From Haemophilus influenzae (GTDB lineage: Bacteria > Pseudomonadota > Gammaproteobacteria > Enterobacterales > Pasteurellaceae), in the NCBI RefSeq assembly GCF_900475755.1, contig NZ_LS483411.1, positions 248,001-312,000 of the forward strand: a DNA stretch of 64,000 nucleotides, given 5' to 3'. The notes under the pieces were generated by a model that made no database searches, was not told where the DNA came from, and worked only from the letters and a program-made list of their open reading frames with translations. Of this stretch, positions 28,709 through 41,154 are shown in pieces. Position 1 is the stretch's first letter; every line of letters starts with the position of its first letter. Made by a program: the position numbers and the translations under genes.

Positions 28709-29620
28709 TTAGCCGATAAGCAAGCCTAAACTAAACAAGATATTGATTAATAACGAAATCATAGACATTTGAGCCAACATTGGACGCAATTCACTTGGCT
28801 GCTGACTGCGATAAACAAAGATCGCATGTTTAGCTAACAATGGCATTGCCAATACAAATAAATAATTTGTCCAAGAAATGGCTGTTGCCACCGCAAATGC
28901 TAAATAACATAGAGCAGCCACACTTAATAAAATACAATGATGAACACGCCCTTTATACGCACCTAAACGAACAGCTAAGGTATTTTTGCCAGCTTTCGCA
29001 TCCTGTTCAATATCGCGTAAATTATTGATATTTAATACCGCACTTGCCAATAAACCAGAACCCATAGCAGGCAAAATAATGTGGCTATCAATACTGTGAG
29101 TTTGCAAATAATAAGTGCCGCCAACGCCAAGCAAACCAAAAAATACCAATACAGAAATATCGCCCAATCCCATATAGCCATAAGGTTTTGCGCCAACCGT
29201 ATAAGTAATGGCAGCAACAATAGCTAAAATGCCAAGCCCAGCGAAAGCGAATAAATCGGAGAGGCTTTGATAAGCGATTCCAATCAAGAAACTTCCTGAA
29301 AGAAAACTTGCCACCACCATTAGAATTAATCCCCATTTCAGTTCTTTTGCTGAAATGGCTCCTTTTTGAATGCCACGTAATGGCCCAATACGCTCTTCAG
29401 TATCTGAACCTTTTTGATGATCCCCATAATCATTGGCAAAATTAGAAAGTACCTGTAATAAAATTGTCGTGAGTAAACAAAGCACCATTACAAGCCCATT
29501 AAAACCTTGTGGATTCGCCCAATAACCTAATGCCGAACCAGTGAAAATCGATGCCAACGCTAAGGGCAAAGTTTTTGGTCGAGCCGTTTCCCACCACATT
29601 TTCAATTTTTCATTTGTCAT
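28709..29620 (-). CDS. menA: 1,4-dihydroxy-2-naphthoate polyprenyltransferase
   Basis: 303 aa, about eight membrane helices. UbiA-superfamily aspartate-rich motifs are NDYGDHQKGSD and NNLRDIEQDAKAGKNTLAVRLG. It attaches the prenyl tail in menaquinone/demethylmenaquinone synthesis. I choose ATG 29620; an in-frame GTG five codons earlier is part of a USS (29629-29637). Neither has a clear ribosome site, so the start is uncertain. Divergent from trmO by 61 nt. Confidence 0.93.
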   Translation of the reverse strand: MTNEKLKMWWETARPKTLPLALASIFTGSALGYWANPQGFNGLVMVLCLLTTILLQVLSNFANDYGDHQKGSDTEERIGPLRGIQKGAISAKELKWGLILMVVASFLSGSFLIGIAYQSLSDLFAFAGLGILAIVAAITYTVGAKPYGYMGLGDISVLVFFGLLGVGGTYYLQTHSIDSHIILPAMGSGLLASAVLNINNLRDIEQDAKAGKNTLAVRLGAYKGRVHHCILLSVAALCYLAFAVATAISWTNYLFVLAMPLLAKHAIFVYRSQQPSELRPMLAQMSMISLLINILFSLGLLIG

Positions 29621-29681
29621 TTTTTTTGACCGCACTTTTGATTACAATAGACCGCGTATTCTACACTAAGACACCCAATTT

Positions 29682-30401
29682 ATGAATGATTTAACCTTAT
29701 CGCCCATCGCCATTATCCACACGCCTTATAAAGAAAAATTCTCCGTACCACGCCAACCCAATTTAGTTGAAGACGGAGTCGGCATTATAGAACTCTTACC
29801 GCCTTATAATTCGCCTGAAGCTGTGAGAGGATTGGAACAATTCAGTCACCTTTGGTTAATTTTTCAGTTCGACCAAATCCAACAAGGAAAATGGCAACCC
29901 ACCGTACGCCCTCCGCGGTTAGGCGGTAATCAACGCGTTGGCGTGTTTGCTTCACGCGCAACTCATCGCCCAAATCCTCTCGGTTTATCCAAAGTCGAAT
30001 TACGTCAAGTAGAATGCATCAACGGTAACGTATTTCTCCATTTAGGTGCGGTGGATTTAGTGGATGGCACGCCGATTTTCGATATCAAACCCTATATTGC
30101 CTATGCGGATAGTGAGCCAAATGCGCAATCGAGCTTTGCCCAAGAAAAACCACCAGCAAAACTGACAGTTGAATTTACCGAACAAGCCAAAAGTGCGGTA
30201 AAAAAACGAGAAGAAAAACGACCGCACTTAAGTCGTTTCATTCGCCAAGTGCTAGAGCAAGATCCGCGCCCAGCCTATCAACAAGGTAAACCGAGTGATC
30301 GTATTTATGGAACGAGTTTGTACGAATTTAATGTGAAATGGCGAATTAAAGCGGGTACGCTTGATTGCGTAGAAGTAATTGAAATAGAAAAAGACAAATA
30401 G
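29682..30401 (+). CDS. trmO: tRNA (t6A37) N6-methyltransferase TrmO
   Basis: 239 aa, YaeB/TsaA family. Conserved parts: [53 protein letters not shown] and [13 protein letters not shown]. The enzyme methylates t6A at position 37 of tRNAThr using S-adenosylmethionine with a beta-barrel fold. Two USS cores lie in-frame near residue 170-180 of the product. Confidence 0.93.
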   Translation: MNDLTLSPIAIIHTPYKEKFSVPRQPNLVEDGVGIIELLPPYNSPEAVRGLEQFSHLWLIFQFDQIQQGKWQPTVRPPRLGGNQRVGVFASRATHRPNPLGLSKVELRQVECINGNVFLHLGAVDLVDGTPIFDIKPYIAYADSEPNAQSSFAQEKPPAKLTVEFTEQAKSAVKKREEKRPHLSRFIRQVLEQDPRPAYQQGKPSDRIYGTSLYEFNVKWRIKAGTLDCVEVIEIEKDK

Positions 30402-30449
30402 ATGGAATAGATAAGGCAGGGAACCCCTACCTTAGTCAATTTAAATGCC

Positions 30450-31394
30450 CTATTTTAAGAAAAACTGCCCTTTAGCTAATTTATAGATTGTCATTAAAAC
30501 TAATAAGCCAATCATTACATTTGAGAAAACAAAGACAAAAATAGACACGCCTTGTAAAACATCGCTGTGATAAAAAACAGTCGCGCTATTTGCCATAGAC
30601 GCCAATCCGAATGAAAATCCCCATAAACCAACATTAAGCCCTTTTTCTACAATCCAAGGGAATAATCGCAATAAGAAAAATAATTGCAAAAACCCATATC
30701 CCCAAAGAATTTTAGCTAAAGTATCTACTTCGCCGTGATTGATCGATAAATAAGCAGATACACACACAAACGCAGGTGCTAAAACAATCCCCATTGTGGC
30801 TCTAAATTGTGGCTCAAGAGATGAAATACGTAAATGTTGTAATAATACAGGTTCAAAAATAATCCAAGCAATCATTCCTGCGCCAAAGAATAAATGGCCT
30901 AAATCATGATAGCCAAGTAATGCTAGTGAACTTGCACTGGTGAAATTTGCAGCTACCGCAGGCAAATAAAACGGAGGATGAGTAGATTTTTGCTCAAATA
31001 CACCACCTTGCCATAATTCACTGACACGTAATATTGAGAAAAGTAATTGACCAATCGTTCCAATCCAAATTAAAACTTCAGCAATTAAAGGATTCCAACG
31101 ATAAAGAATATCGCCTACCAACATAGTTGTAATAGGAATCAATGCAATAAAGGAAAAACGAACTGGGCTATGATACTCTGCACGAACTTCCTCAAAGTAA
31201 TAACGAAGTTTATACGCATACATTAAAATAAATAAAATCCAGACCGCACTTGCTACAATGCCAAGAACATCACTTACCATTCGCGCAGCAGGAAATAAGT
31301 TTTCTAAATGAAACCAAGCTAAAGATAAGGCTGCCAAACCAAGAGGAATACCGAAATATCCTGTTGGAAGAGGAAAAGGCTTTGTTATATTCAT
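30450..31394 (-). CDS. tehA: TehA, SLAC1-type anion channel / tellurite-resistance membrane protein
   Basis: 314 aa from the ATG at 31394, which has AAGGAT 7 nt ahead; an upstream in-frame codon at 31448 is not supported. It has ten predicted membrane helices. The gating phenylalanine known from the H. influenzae TehA structure is at residue 262 (in GFSFGLASM). tehB is not adjacent, unlike in E. coli. The native role is anion conductance; tellurite resistance is an overexpression phenotype in E. coli. Confidence 0.95.
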   Translation of the reverse strand: MNITKPFPLPTGYFGIPLGLAALSLAWFHLENLFPAARMVSDVLGIVASAVWILFILMYAYKLRYYFEEVRAEYHSPVRFSFIALIPITTMLVGDILYRWNPLIAEVLIWIGTIGQLLFSILRVSELWQGGVFEQKSTHPPFYLPAVAANFTSASSLALLGYHDLGHLFFGAGMIAWIIFEPVLLQHLRISSLEPQFRATMGIVLAPAFVCVSAYLSINHGEVDTLAKILWGYGFLQLFFLLRLFPWIVEKGLNVGLWGFSFGLASMANSATVFYHSDVLQGVSIFVFVFSNVMIGLLVLMTIYKLAKGQFFLK

Positions 31395-31544
31395 AGTATG
31401 ATCCTTATTTTGAAAAATATGAGCAAAGTGTAACATAACTATCAACAACAGACTTTTCTAAAAGTCTCAAATTTTTGTGAATTTCTATGAAGAAACATAC
31501 TTGTTGTTCTGGCATAAAACCTCTACCCATTTTCATAAAAATAA

Positions 31545-31571
31545 AAAACCCGAACTTTCATTCGGGTTTTC
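31545..31571 (-). terminator. Terminator after rpoBC
   Basis: AAAACCCGAA / TTCGGGTTTT stem with a 6-nt loop and T-run on the minus strand. The 193-bp gap between tehA and rpoC holds only this and the tehA ribosome site. Confidence 0.9.
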
Positions 31572-31587
31572 TCATACAGGGAATTAA

Positions 31588-34500
31588 TTATTCCGCATCA
31601 TCTGCCATGTTAAGCATTTCAGCTAAGTTCGCACTTGCATCATCTGCAGTCATAACAAATTCATCAGCGATAGCAGCTTCATCTTCTTCAGATAATTTCG
31701 CTACGACATCATCAACTAAGCGATGTTTGTGACGATTTTGATGATACGCAAAACCTGTACCCGCAGGAATTAATCGACCTACTATTACGTTCTCTTTCAA
31801 GCCACGTAATTCATCACGTTTACCTGCCACTGCTGCTTCGGTAAGAACACGAGTAGTTTCTTGGAACGATGCGGCAGAGATGAAGGATTCAGTCGCAAGA
31901 GACGCTTTGGTGATACCCAATAATTCACGTTCAAATTCAACTGGTGGTTTACCTTCTGCTTCACGTTGGCGATTAACAATTTTCACGCGAGCCACTTCGA
32001 CTTGTTCTCCCTCAAGGAATTCTGAGTCGTAAGATTTAGTAATTACCGCTTTACGTAACATTTGACGAACGATAACTTCGATATGTTTATCGTTGATTTT
32101 TACCCCTTGTAAGCGGTAAACATCTTGCACTTCGTTCACGATGTATTCAGTTACTGCACGCACGCCACGTAAACGTAAAATGTCGTGTGGTGTTTCAGCA
32201 CCATCAGAAATTACATCGCCACGTTGTACCATTTCGCCTTCAAATACGTTGAGCTGACGCCATTTTGGAATCATTTCTTCGTAAGTTTCGCCTTCCGCAG
32301 GAGTAATTAATAAACGGCGTTTACCTTTGGTTTCTTTACCGAAAGACACGATACCAGAAATTTCAGCCAAGATAGCGGGTTCTTTTGGTTTACGTGCTTC
32401 AAATAAATCCGCAACGCGTGGTAGACCACCAGTAATATCTTTAGTACCCACAGATTCTTGTGGAATACGTGCTAATGGTTCCCCTACTTTCACTGCTGCG
32501 CCATCATCTAAACTTACGATTGATTTACCCGGTAAGAAGTACTGTGCAAGAACATCAGTTTCAGGTAAGAAAATATCGTTGCCATTTGCATCAACCAATT
32601 TAATAGTTGGACGTAAATCTTTACCCGCAGTTGCACGTTCCCCTACATCTTGAACGACGATTGATGATAAACCTGTTAATTCATCAGTTTGACGAGTCAC
32701 AGTTAATCCATCAATAATGTCTACAAATTTCACAAAACCAGATACTTCAGAGACAACTGGCATTGTGTGTGGATCCCAATTTGCGATAGTTTCGCCAGCT
32801 GTTACAGCTTGACCGTCACCTTTACTTAACACCGCACCGTAAGGCACTTTATAGTGTTCTTTAGTACGACCAAATGCATCGGTAATAGTTAATTCCGTGT
32901 TACGAGAAGTTAATACTAGTTTTCCTTCATCGTTAGTGACGAATTTTGCATTCATTAAATGCACCGTACCAGTGTTTTTAATTTGCACACTAGATTCTTT
33001 CGCTGCCGCAGATGCCGCACCACCAATATGGAACGTACGCATTGTTAGCTGTGTACCCGGCTCACCGATAGATTGAGCGGCAATAACGCCCACCGCTTCG
33101 CCTTGGTTAATTAAATGACCACGAGCAAGATCACGACCGTAACATTTCGCACACACGCCAAAGTTAGTATTACAAGTTACAACAGAACGTACTTTTACGC
33201 TGTCCACAGAGTTTGCATCCAACACATCACAGAGTTTTTCATCTAATAACGTGTTACGAGGAATTAATACTTCTTCTGTACCTGGTTTTAAAATATCTTC
33301 TGCAGCAACACGACCTAATACTAATTCACGAAGTGGCACTTTTTCATCTCCACCTTCGATTAATGGAGTCATTACTAAGCCTTCGTGCGTACCACAGTCA
33401 TCTTCTACAATCACTAAATCTTGTGCTACATCAACTAAACGACGAGTTAAGTAACCAGAGTTCGCTGTTTTTAATGCGGTATCCGCCAAACCTTTACGCG
33501 CACCGTGGGTTGAAATAAAGTACTGTAATACGTTCAAACCTTCACGGAAGTTCGCTGTAATTGGGGTTTCGATGATCGAGCCATCTGGACGTGCCATCAA
33601 ACCACGCATACCAGCTAACTGACGAATCTGCGCTGCAGAACCACGCGCACCAGAATCCGCCATCATAAAGATACTGTTAAAGGATGCTTGTTTTTCAGGA
33701 TTACCTTCGCAATTGATGACTTCTTCTTGAGATAAGTTTTCCATCATCGCTTTCGCTACGCGCTCATTCGCCGCAGCCCAAATATCGATTACTTTATTAT
33801 AGCGTTCGCCTGCAGTCACAAGACCTGATTGGAATTGTTCTTGGATCTCTGCCACTTCTTCTTCCGCCGCAGAAATAATTTCATATTTCTTCGCTGGAAT
33901 TTCCATATCATCAATACCAACTGATGAACCAGAACGTGCCGCATACGCAAAACCGGTATACATAATTTGGTCAGCAAACATTACCGCTTCTTTTAAACCT
34001 AAACGACGATATGCTTCGTTAATCAGTTTAGAAATAGCTTTTTTACCTAATGTTTGGTTAAACAATGAATAAGGCATACCTTTTGGTGCAATCATCCATA
34101 AAATCGCACGACCGATAGTTGTATCAGTCAGCGTGGTTTTCGCATCAAATTCGCCAGCTTCATTTTTCACATATTCAGTAATACGTACTTTAACGCGAGA
34201 ATGTAATTCTGCTTCACCAGTACGATATGCTTTTTCAGCTTCGCGAGGATCTTGCAATAACATACCTTCGCCTTTACCGTTCACTTTTTCGCGGGTCATA
34301 TAATAAAGACCTAATACCACGTCTTGTGATGGAACGATAATTGGATCACCGTTTGCTGGTGAAAGCACGTTGTTAGTGGACATCATCAACGCACGAGCTT
34401 CTAATTGCGCTTCAAGGGTTAATGGAACATGTACCGCCATTTGGTCACCATCGAAGTCCGCGTTAAACGCTGCACAAACAAGTGGGTGTAATTGAATCGC

Positions 34501-35838
34501 TTTACCTTCGATTAAGATTGGTTCAAAGGCTTGGATACCCAAACGGTGAAGTGTTGGCGCACGGTTCAATAGAATTGGGTGTTCACGAATAACTTCTGCA
34601 AGAATATCCCAAACGATCGCATCTTCACGCTCAACCATTTTCTTCGCCGCTTTGATTGTCGTTGCATAACCACGGCTTTCTAATTTAGCGTAGATAAACG
34701 GACGGAATAATTCCAAGGCCATTTTCTTCGGCAAACCACATTGGTGTAAGTGCAAGTATGGGCCAACAGTGATTACTGAACGACCAGAATAATCAACACG
34801 TTTACCTAATAAGTTTTGACGGAAACGACCTTGTTTACCTTTGATCATATCCGCTAATGATTTTAATGGACGACGGTTAGAGCCCGTAATTGCACGACCA
34901 CGACGACCATTATCTAATAAGGCATCAACAGATTCTTGTAACATACGTTTTTCGTTACGCACAATAATATCTGGCGCAATTAAATCTAATAAACGTTTTA
35001 AACGGTTGTTACGGTTGATCACACGACGATATAAATCGTTCAGATCTGAAGTCGCAAAACGACCACCATCAAGTGGTACTAATGGACGTAAATCTGGTGG
35101 AAGAACTGGCAATACCGTCATAACCATCCATTCTGGCTTATTACCAGATTGAACAAATGCTTCTAATAATTTCAAGCGTTTAGTGATTTTTTTACGTTTA
35201 GTTTCAGAGTTAGTTTCTTGTAATTCTTCACGTAATTTTTCACATTCAGCTTCAAGATCCATACCTTTTAATAGATCTTGGATGGCTTCAGCACCCATTT
35301 TCGCTTCAAATTCATCTTGCCAACGATCTTCAGCGTCAAGATATTGTTCTTCAGTTAATAATTGACCGCGCTCTAAATCCGTCATACCTGGTTCGGTCAC
35401 GATGTACATTTCAAAGTAAAGTACACGTTCGATATCACGCAATGGCATATCTAAAAGTAAACCGATACGAGATGGTAACGATTTTAAGAACCAAATATGC
35501 GCAACTGGCGATGCAAGTTCAATGTGACCCATACGTTCACGACGAACTTTAGTTTGGGTAACTTCAACACCACATTTTTCACAAATCACACCACGGTGTT
35601 TTAAACGTTTATATTTACCACATAAACATTCGTAATCTTTTACAGGCCCGAAGATACGCGCACAGAAAAGCCCATCACGTTCAGGTTTGAACGTACGGTA
35701 GTTAATGGTTTCAGGTTTTTTCACTTCACCAAATGACCAAGAACGGATCATATCAGGGGAAGCTAACCCAATTTTAATCACATCAAAATCTTCACTGGTT
35801 TTTGACTGTGCTTTTAAAAACTTAACTAAGTCTTTCAC
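31588..35838 (-). CDS. rpoC: DNA-directed RNA polymerase subunit beta'
   Basis: 1416 aa. The start is GTG with AGGAGA 6 nt ahead. N-terminal zinc site CLCGKYK...CEKCGV, catalytic [12 protein letters not shown] with the three Mg-binding aspartates, second zinc site ([15 protein letters not shown]), bridge helix and trigger loop ([30 protein letters not shown]). Located 207 bp downstream of rpoB with a GC-rich repeat in the gap. Confidence 0.98.
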   Translation of the reverse strand: MKDLVKFLKAQSKTSEDFDVIKIGLASPDMIRSWSFGEVKKPETINYRTFKPERDGLFCARIFGPVKDYECLCGKYKRLKHRGVICEKCGVEVTQTKVRRERMGHIELASPVAHIWFLKSLPSRIGLLLDMPLRDIERVLYFEMYIVTEPGMTDLERGQLLTEEQYLDAEDRWQDEFEAKMGAEAIQDLLKGMDLEAECEKLREELQETNSETKRKKITKRLKLLEAFVQSGNKPEWMVMTVLPVLPPDLRPLVPLDGGRFATSDLNDLYRRVINRNNRLKRLLDLIAPDIIVRNEKRMLQESVDALLDNGRRGRAITGSNRRPLKSLADMIKGKQGRFRQNLLGKRVDYSGRSVITVGPYLHLHQCGLPKKMALELFRPFIYAKLESRGYATTIKAAKKMVEREDAIVWDILAEVIREHPILLNRAPTLHRLGIQAFEPILIEGKAIQLHPLVCAAFNADFDGDQMAVHVPLTLEAQLEARALMMSTNNVLSPANGDPIIVPSQDVVLGLYYMTREKVNGKGEGMLLQDPREAEKAYRTGEAELHSRVKVRITEYVKNEAGEFDAKTTLTDTTIGRAILWMIAPKGMPYSLFNQTLGKKAISKLINEAYRRLGLKEAVMFADQIMYTGFAYAARSGSSVGIDDMEIPAKKYEIISAAEEEVAEIQEQFQSGLVTAGERYNKVIDIWAAANERVAKAMMENLSQEEVINCEGNPEKQASFNSIFMMADSGARGSAAQIRQLAGMRGLMARPDGSIIETPITANFREGLNVLQYFISTHGARKGLADTALKTANSGYLTRRLVDVAQDLVIVEDDCGTHEGLVMTPLIEGGDEKVPLRELVLGRVAAEDILKPGTEEVLIPRNTLLDEKLCDVLDANSVDSVKVRSVVTCNTNFGVCAKCYGRDLARGHLINQGEAVGVIAAQSIGEPGTQLTMRTFHIGGAASAAAKESSVQIKNTGTVHLMNAKFVTNDEGKLVLTSRNTELTITDAFGRTKEHYKVPYGAVLSKGDGQAVTAGETIANWDPHTMPVVSEVSGFVKFVDIIDGLTVTRQTDELTGLSSIVVQDVGERATAGKDLRPTIKLVDANGNDIFLPETDVLAQYFLPGKSIVSLDDGAAVKVGEPLARIPQESVGTKDITGGLPRVADLFEARKPKEPAILAEISGIVSFGKETKGKRRLLITPAEGETYEEMIPKWRQLNVFEGEMVQRGDVISDGAETPHDILRLRGVRAVTEYIVNEVQDVYRLQGVKINDKHIEVIVRQMLRKAVITKSYDSEFLEGEQVEVARVKIVNRQREAEGKPPVEFERELLGITKASLATESFISAASFQETTRVLTEAAVAGKRDELRGLKENVIVGRLIPAGTGFAYHQNRHKHRLVDDVVAKLSEEDEAAIADEFVMTADDASANLAEMLNMADDAE

Positions 35839-35942
35839 AAATGTTCTCCTGTCGGAGTTAAAGGTTTAAAGTGCGGTTAAAAAATCTCGGAGAATTTTGA
35901 CCGCACTTCGGCGATTTATTGTTTCGTCATTCTTTCTCTTCG

Positions 35943-36038
35943 CTCCCCCTGTTTACGGGGGGAGCTGCCGCAGGCTGAGGGGGGAATTGCCCCCTTCCGC
36001 CCTTCGGACACCTTCCCCCGCAAGCAGGGGAAGGCAAG
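35943..36038. repeat. GC-rich palindromic intergenic element, copy A (rpoB-rpoC gap)
   Basis: About 96 bp, much more GC-rich than its surroundings, with two end hairpins (CTCCCC / GGGGAG at 35943-35964; CCTTCCCC / GGGGAAGG at 36011-36034) and a CCGAAGGGCGGAAGGGGG core on the minus strand. Copy B at 51759-51858 is highly similar in the opposite orientation. It has no coding capacity and resembles dispersed Pasteurellaceae intergenic repeats. Confidence 0.85.
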
Positions 36039-36045
36039 AATGAAA

Positions 36046-39000
36046 TTACTCTTCATCTAACTCGATATTTAAACCAAGTGAGCGGATTTCTTTCATAATT
36101 ACGTTGAAAGATTCTGGTGTGCCTGGATCCATATGTTGGTTGCCACTTACGATATTTTTATACATCTTCGTACGACCATTCACATCATCGGATTTCACAG
36201 TTAGCATTTCTTGTAAGGTGTAGGCTGCACCATATGCTTCAAGAGCCCATACCTCCATCTCACCGAAACGCTGACCACCAAATTGCGCTTTACCACCCAA
36301 TGGCTGTTGTGTAACAAGGCTATAAGAACCTGTTGAACGAGCGTGCATTTTATCATCAACTAAGTGGTTCAATTTGAGCATGTACATATAACCCACGGTT
36401 ACTGGACGTTCAAATTTCTCGCCAGTACGACCATCGTAAAGGGTAATTTGACCTGAAGTTGGTAATCCACCAAGTTTTAATAGCTCTTTGATTTCCGCTT
36501 CGTCTGCACCATCGAACACCGGCGTTGCAACTGGTAAGCCCTTACGTAAATTTCCCGCTAAACGCAATACTTCTTCATCAGTAAAGGTGCTTAAATCCAC
36601 TTTTTGTGAACCATTACCTAATAAATCGTATGCTTTTTGGATATAGCTACGTAATTTTTCCACTTCTTGTTTTTGTTTAAGCATTGCATTGATTTGATCA
36701 CCAATACCTTTTGCTGCTAAACCTAAGTGAGTTTCAAGGATCTGACCGATGTTCATACGAGACGGTACGCCCAGTGGGTTTAATACGATTTCAACTGGCT
36801 GACCATTTTCATCGTATGGCATATCTTCAACTGGGTTAATTTTTGAGATAACACCTTTGTTACCGTGACGACCCGCCATTTTATCGCCTGGTTGGATTTG
36901 ACGTTTCACTGCAAGGTAAACTTTAACCACTTTTAATACGCCCGGTGCAAGATCATCGCCTTTAATGATTTTCTTACGTTTCACTTCAAGTTTATGTTCA
37001 AACTCTTTACGAAGTTCTTCGTATTGCTCAGCAAGCTGTTCTAATTGATTTTGTTTTTCTTCATCTGCAATGGTTTGTTCTAACCATTTAGTACGCTCTA
37101 CTTTATCTAATTGCACTGCATCAGCACCACTAGAAATAAGAAGATTACGCACACGAGCAAATAAACCAGCTTCTAAAATCTCTAACTCTTCAGTTAAATC
37201 TTTTTTCGCTTCACGAAGTTGCATTTCTTCGATTTCTAATGCACGTTTATCTTTTTCTACGCCATCACGAGTGAAGACTTGAACATCAATAACCGTACCT
37301 GATGTACCATTTGGCACGCGTAATGAAGAATCTTTCACATCAGAAGCTTTTTCCCCAAAGATTGCACGTAAAAGTTTTTCTTCTGGGGTTAATTGCGTTT
37401 CGCCTTTAGGGGTTACTTTACCTACTAAGATGTCGCCACCTTTAACCTCAGCACCGACATAAACGATACCAGATTCATCAAGTTTACTTAATGCAGACTC
37501 CCCTACGTTTGGAATATCTGCCGTAATTTCTTCTGAACCTAATTTAGTATCACGGGCAACACAAGATAACTCTTGAATGTGAATTGTAGTAAAACGGTCT
37601 TGTTGAACAACACGTTCAGAAACTAACATTGAGTCTTCAAAGTTATAACCATTCCAAGGCATAAACGCCACACGAATGTTTTGACCTAATGCAAGTTCCC
37701 CTAAATCCGTTGAAGGGCCATCTGCTAATACTTCGCCACGATTAATTGGATCGCCTAAATTCACACAAGGAATTTGGTTAATACAAGTATTTTGGTTAGA
37801 GCGGGTATATTTGATTAAGTTATAAATATCAATACCTGCTTCGCCTGCAATGGTTTCGTCTTCATTTACTTTAATCACGATACGAGACGCATCGACGTAC
37901 TGAACTGTACCACCACGTTTTGCAACAACCGCAACACCTGAGTCAAGTGCAATTGGTTTTTCCATACCTGTACCAACTAATGGTTTGTCCGCACGTAATG
38001 TTGGAACTGCTTGACGTTGCATGTTCGCCCCCATCAACGCACGGTTCGCATCGTCATGCTCAAGGAATGGAATTAATGCAGCCGCAACAGATACTACTTG
38101 TTGTGTCGAAACGTCCATATAGTGAATATCTTCAGGTTTATATAAACCAGATTCGCCACGTTCGCCACGAGCAGTAACAAATGCATCTGTAAAGCGGTTA
38201 TTTTCGTCTAAGTTTGAGTTTGCCTGTGCGATGATATAGTTTGCTTCATCAATTGCAGATAAATATTCAATTTCTTCAGTAACTTGACCATCAACCACTT
38301 TACGATATGGTGTTTCTAAGAAACCATAATCATTAGTACGTGCAAACGCAGAAAGTGAGTTGATCAAACCGATGTTTGGACCTTCAGGGGTTTCAATCGG
38401 ACATAAACGACCATAGTGAGTATTATGTACGTCACGCACTTCAAAGCCTGCGCGCTCACGCGTTAAACCACCCGGACCTAATGCAGAAATACGACGTTTG
38501 TGTGTCACTTCTGACAATGGGTTGTTTTGATCCATAAATTGCGAAAGCTGTGAAGAACCAAAGAATTCTTTTACTGCCGCAGAAATCGGTTTCGGGTTAA
38601 TTAAGTCTTGTGGCGTGATTGCATCTAAATCGCCTAAAGATAGACGTTCTTTGACCGCTCTTTCAACACGCACTAAACCGATACGGAATTGGTTTTCAGC
38701 CATTTCGCCCACGCTACGGATACGACGGTTACCCAAATGGTCAATATCGTCTACTTCGCCACGACCATTACGGATGTCAATCAATTTACGCATTACCGCA
38801 ATAATATCTTTATTGCTTAAAATACCTGCACCTTCCCCTTCTGGAAAAGCTAAAGAACGGTTAAATTTCATACGACCTACTGCAGATAAATCATAACGTT
38901 CTGCAGAGAAGAATAAATTATTGAATAACGCTTCTGAAGATTCTGGTGTTGGCGGCTCGCCCGGACGCATCATACGATAAATTTCGTAAAGCGCACTGGT

Positions 39001-40077
39001 TTTATCATAAGTAGGATCGACACGTAGCGTTTCAGAAATATATGGGCCATAATCTAAATCGTTAGTAAATAGAGTTTCGATCGTGGTGTAACCAGCTTGT
39101 GCTAATTTTGCGAGGGTTTCTAACGAAATTTCGCCATTTGCAGGACAAATAATTTCGCCAGACTCTAAATCAACATAATCTTTAGATGCAACTTTACCTA
39201 AAATATATTCAGAAGGCACAACCACTTGTGAGATATTATCTTTTTCTAATGCTTTGATATGACGTGCGGTAATACGACGACCACGTTCAACATAAACTTT
39301 GCCATTTGCTTCAATATCAAAAGAAGCTGTTTCACCACGTAAACGTTCTGGCACTAAAGTCATTAATAATTTATCGCTAGCGATCTCAAAGGTAATTTTA
39401 TCAAAGAATAGATTTAAGATTTCTTCAGTGGTGTAACCTAATGCACGAAGAATGATTGTTGCCGGTAATTTACGGCGACGGTCAATACGTGCAAATAAGT
39501 TATCTTTTGGATCAAATTCAAAATCTAACCAAGAACCACGGTAAGGAATAATACGTGCGTTATAAAGCACTTTACCTGAAGAATGGGTCTTACCTTTGTC
39601 AGAATCGAAGAATACGCCTGGACTACGGTGTAATTGTGAAACGATAACACGCTCGGTACCATTAATTACGAAAGTACCGTTATCCGTCATTAATGGGATT
39701 TCCCCCATATAAACTTCATTTTCTTTAATATCTTTAACTGCGCGTGAAGAAGATTCTTTATCGTAGCTCACTAAACGTAATTTTACACGTAAGCCTGCTG
39801 CATAAGTTGATCCACGAATTTGGCACTCACGTACATCAAATTCAGGTTCTTCTAAACGATAATCTACATATTGTAATTCTGTGTAGCCATTATTGCTTAC
39901 AATAGGGAATACAGAACGGAATGCCGCTTCTAAACCTTGCTGACCTTCAGGATCTTTTTGAATAAATTTATCAAAAGAATCCAACTGAATGGTTAATAAA
40001 TAAGGAACATTTAAAACTTGCGGACGTTTACCGAAATCTTTACGAATTCGTTTTTTTTCAGAATAGGAGTAACCCAT
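36046..40077 (-). CDS. rpoB: DNA-directed RNA polymerase subunit beta
   Basis: 1343 aa, one more than E. coli. The rifampicin pocket is wild-type at the usual positions ([28 protein letters not shown]), suggesting a rifampicin-susceptible allele. C-terminal blocks [15 protein letters not shown] and [24 protein letters not shown] are present. AGAGGAAAAC precedes the ATG. It has its own promoter 265 bp upstream instead of following rplJL. Confidence 0.98.
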   Translation of the reverse strand: MGYSYSEKKRIRKDFGKRPQVLNVPYLLTIQLDSFDKFIQKDPEGQQGLEAAFRSVFPIVSNNGYTELQYVDYRLEEPEFDVRECQIRGSTYAAGLRVKLRLVSYDKESSSRAVKDIKENEVYMGEIPLMTDNGTFVINGTERVIVSQLHRSPGVFFDSDKGKTHSSGKVLYNARIIPYRGSWLDFEFDPKDNLFARIDRRRKLPATIILRALGYTTEEILNLFFDKITFEIASDKLLMTLVPERLRGETASFDIEANGKVYVERGRRITARHIKALEKDNISQVVVPSEYILGKVASKDYVDLESGEIICPANGEISLETLAKLAQAGYTTIETLFTNDLDYGPYISETLRVDPTYDKTSALYEIYRMMRPGEPPTPESSEALFNNLFFSAERYDLSAVGRMKFNRSLAFPEGEGAGILSNKDIIAVMRKLIDIRNGRGEVDDIDHLGNRRIRSVGEMAENQFRIGLVRVERAVKERLSLGDLDAITPQDLINPKPISAAVKEFFGSSQLSQFMDQNNPLSEVTHKRRISALGPGGLTRERAGFEVRDVHNTHYGRLCPIETPEGPNIGLINSLSAFARTNDYGFLETPYRKVVDGQVTEEIEYLSAIDEANYIIAQANSNLDENNRFTDAFVTARGERGESGLYKPEDIHYMDVSTQQVVSVAAALIPFLEHDDANRALMGANMQRQAVPTLRADKPLVGTGMEKPIALDSGVAVVAKRGGTVQYVDASRIVIKVNEDETIAGEAGIDIYNLIKYTRSNQNTCINQIPCVNLGDPINRGEVLADGPSTDLGELALGQNIRVAFMPWNGYNFEDSMLVSERVVQQDRFTTIHIQELSCVARDTKLGSEEITADIPNVGESALSKLDESGIVYVGAEVKGGDILVGKVTPKGETQLTPEEKLLRAIFGEKASDVKDSSLRVPNGTSGTVIDVQVFTRDGVEKDKRALEIEEMQLREAKKDLTEELEILEAGLFARVRNLLISSGADAVQLDKVERTKWLEQTIADEEKQNQLEQLAEQYEELRKEFEHKLEVKRKKIIKGDDLAPGVLKVVKVYLAVKRQIQPGDKMAGRHGNKGVISKINPVEDMPYDENGQPVEIVLNPLGVPSRMNIGQILETHLGLAAKGIGDQINAMLKQKQEVEKLRSYIQKAYDLLGNGSQKVDLSTFTDEEVLRLAGNLRKGLPVATPVFDGADEAEIKELLKLGGLPTSGQITLYDGRTGEKFERPVTVGYMYMLKLNHLVDDKMHARSTGSYSLVTQQPLGGKAQFGGQRFGEMEVWALEAYGAAYTLQEMLTVKSDDVNGRTKMYKNIVSGNQHMDPGTPESFNVIMKEIRSLGLNIELDEE

Positions 40078-40217
40078 TGGTTTTCCTCTGCTAACTGTTC
40101 AGTGACCTAGCCACAAACTAACTGTGACGTGAATGACCGTTAAAATGACCGCACTCTGAACCTTACTTCTGTAGTGGGGTGACAACTCAAATTACATAGA
40201 ACGACAACTTGAGCAAA

Positions 40218-40249
40218 ACAACGACAAATAACGGTGAATTTGTCATTGT
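40218..40249 (-). promoter_or_regulatory. Hairpin in the rpoB mRNA leader
   Basis: In the minus-strand transcript ACAATGACAAAT pairs with ATTTGTCGTTGT (12 bp, one U-G wobble) around an 8-nt loop. It lies in the ~265-nt leader between the rpoB promoter and the start codon, about 140 nt before rpoB. No T-run follows, so it is not a terminator; a regulatory or processing role is inference. Confidence 0.6.
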
Positions 40250-40348
40250 ATGGATGTGCTTTCTATCAAAAACACGGTTAAATTAAACAATAAAAGGTCA
40301 AAATTGATTAAAAATCAATCTAAATCTTTGCTAATTTTAAGGCGGTAA

Positions 40349-40377
40349 ATTTTAAATGAATGCGACTTTCTCGTCAA
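40349..40377 (-). promoter_or_regulatory. Promoter of rpoBC
   Basis: On the minus strand TTGACG (40377-40372) and TAAAAT (40354-40349), each 5 of 6 to consensus, are separated by exactly 17 bp. The predicted start is near 40342. The 383-bp rplA-rpoB gap thus holds the rplKA terminator, this promoter and a long leader. Confidence 0.8.
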
Positions 40378-40407
40378 GTTTAAAACGTATGGAGAAATTT
40401 TATGAAA

Positions 40408-40440
40408 TAAAAAAACCGCACTTTCAAAAAGTGCGGTTTA
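40408..40440 (-). terminator. Terminator after rplKA (inverted USS pair)
   Basis: AAACCGCACTTT / AAAGTGCGGTTT stem with a 3-nt loop; on the minus strand it is followed by TTTTTTTATTT. It separates rplKA from the rpoBC promoter. Confidence 0.92.
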
Positions 40441-40460
40441 AAATCTATCAATTCTTTAAA

Positions 40461-41150
40461 TTATAAAGAAGCTTGATCAACAGCAACACCTGCCCCCATA
40501 GTGGTAGAGATGCTTACTTTCTTGATGAAGATACCTTTTGCAGTAGTTGGTTTTGCTTTGTTTAAAGCAGCCAATAATGCTTGAAGGTTTTCTTTTAATT
40601 GAACTTCAGAGAAGTTTGCTTTACCGATAGTGGTGTGGATGATACCGTTTTTATCATTACGATAACGGATCTGACCAGATTTAGCATTTTTAACTGCTTC
40701 AGCAACGTTTGGAGTTACAGTACCAACTTTAGGGTTTGGCATTAAACCACGTGGGCCTAATACTTGACCTAATTGACCAACAACACGCATTGCATCAGGA
40801 GAAGCGATAACAACATCAAAGTTCATTTCGCCTTTTTTGATTTGCTCTGCTAAATCTTCCATACCGACTAAATCAGCACCAGCTTCTTTAGCTGCATCTG
40901 CGTTAGCACCTTGAGTGAACACAGCTACGCGTACTTCGCGACCAGTACCGTGTGGTAACACAGTTGCACCACGCACGTTTTGGTCAGATTTACGAGGATC
41001 GATACCTAAGTTTACTGCAACATCAACGCTTTCTACGAATTTAGCCGTTGCGAATTGTTTTAATACCGCAATCGCTTCGTTAATTTCGTATGCTTTAGTA
41101 GAATCTACGCCAGCTTTGATTGCTTTCATTTTTTTAGTCAATTTAGCCAT
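40461..41150 (-). CDS. rplA: 50S ribosomal protein L1
   Basis: 229 aa. Typical L1 blocks: [61 protein letters not shown] and the terminal [13 protein letters not shown]. It forms the L1 stalk and represses its own operon in E. coli. Four nucleotides separate it from rplK; GGAGGAA precedes the start. Confidence 0.98.
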
Positions 41151-41154
41151 CGTA

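Noticed and set aside
36088..40077. Rifampicin-resistance change in rpoB
   Set aside because: All the usual resistance positions in the pocket read as wild type.
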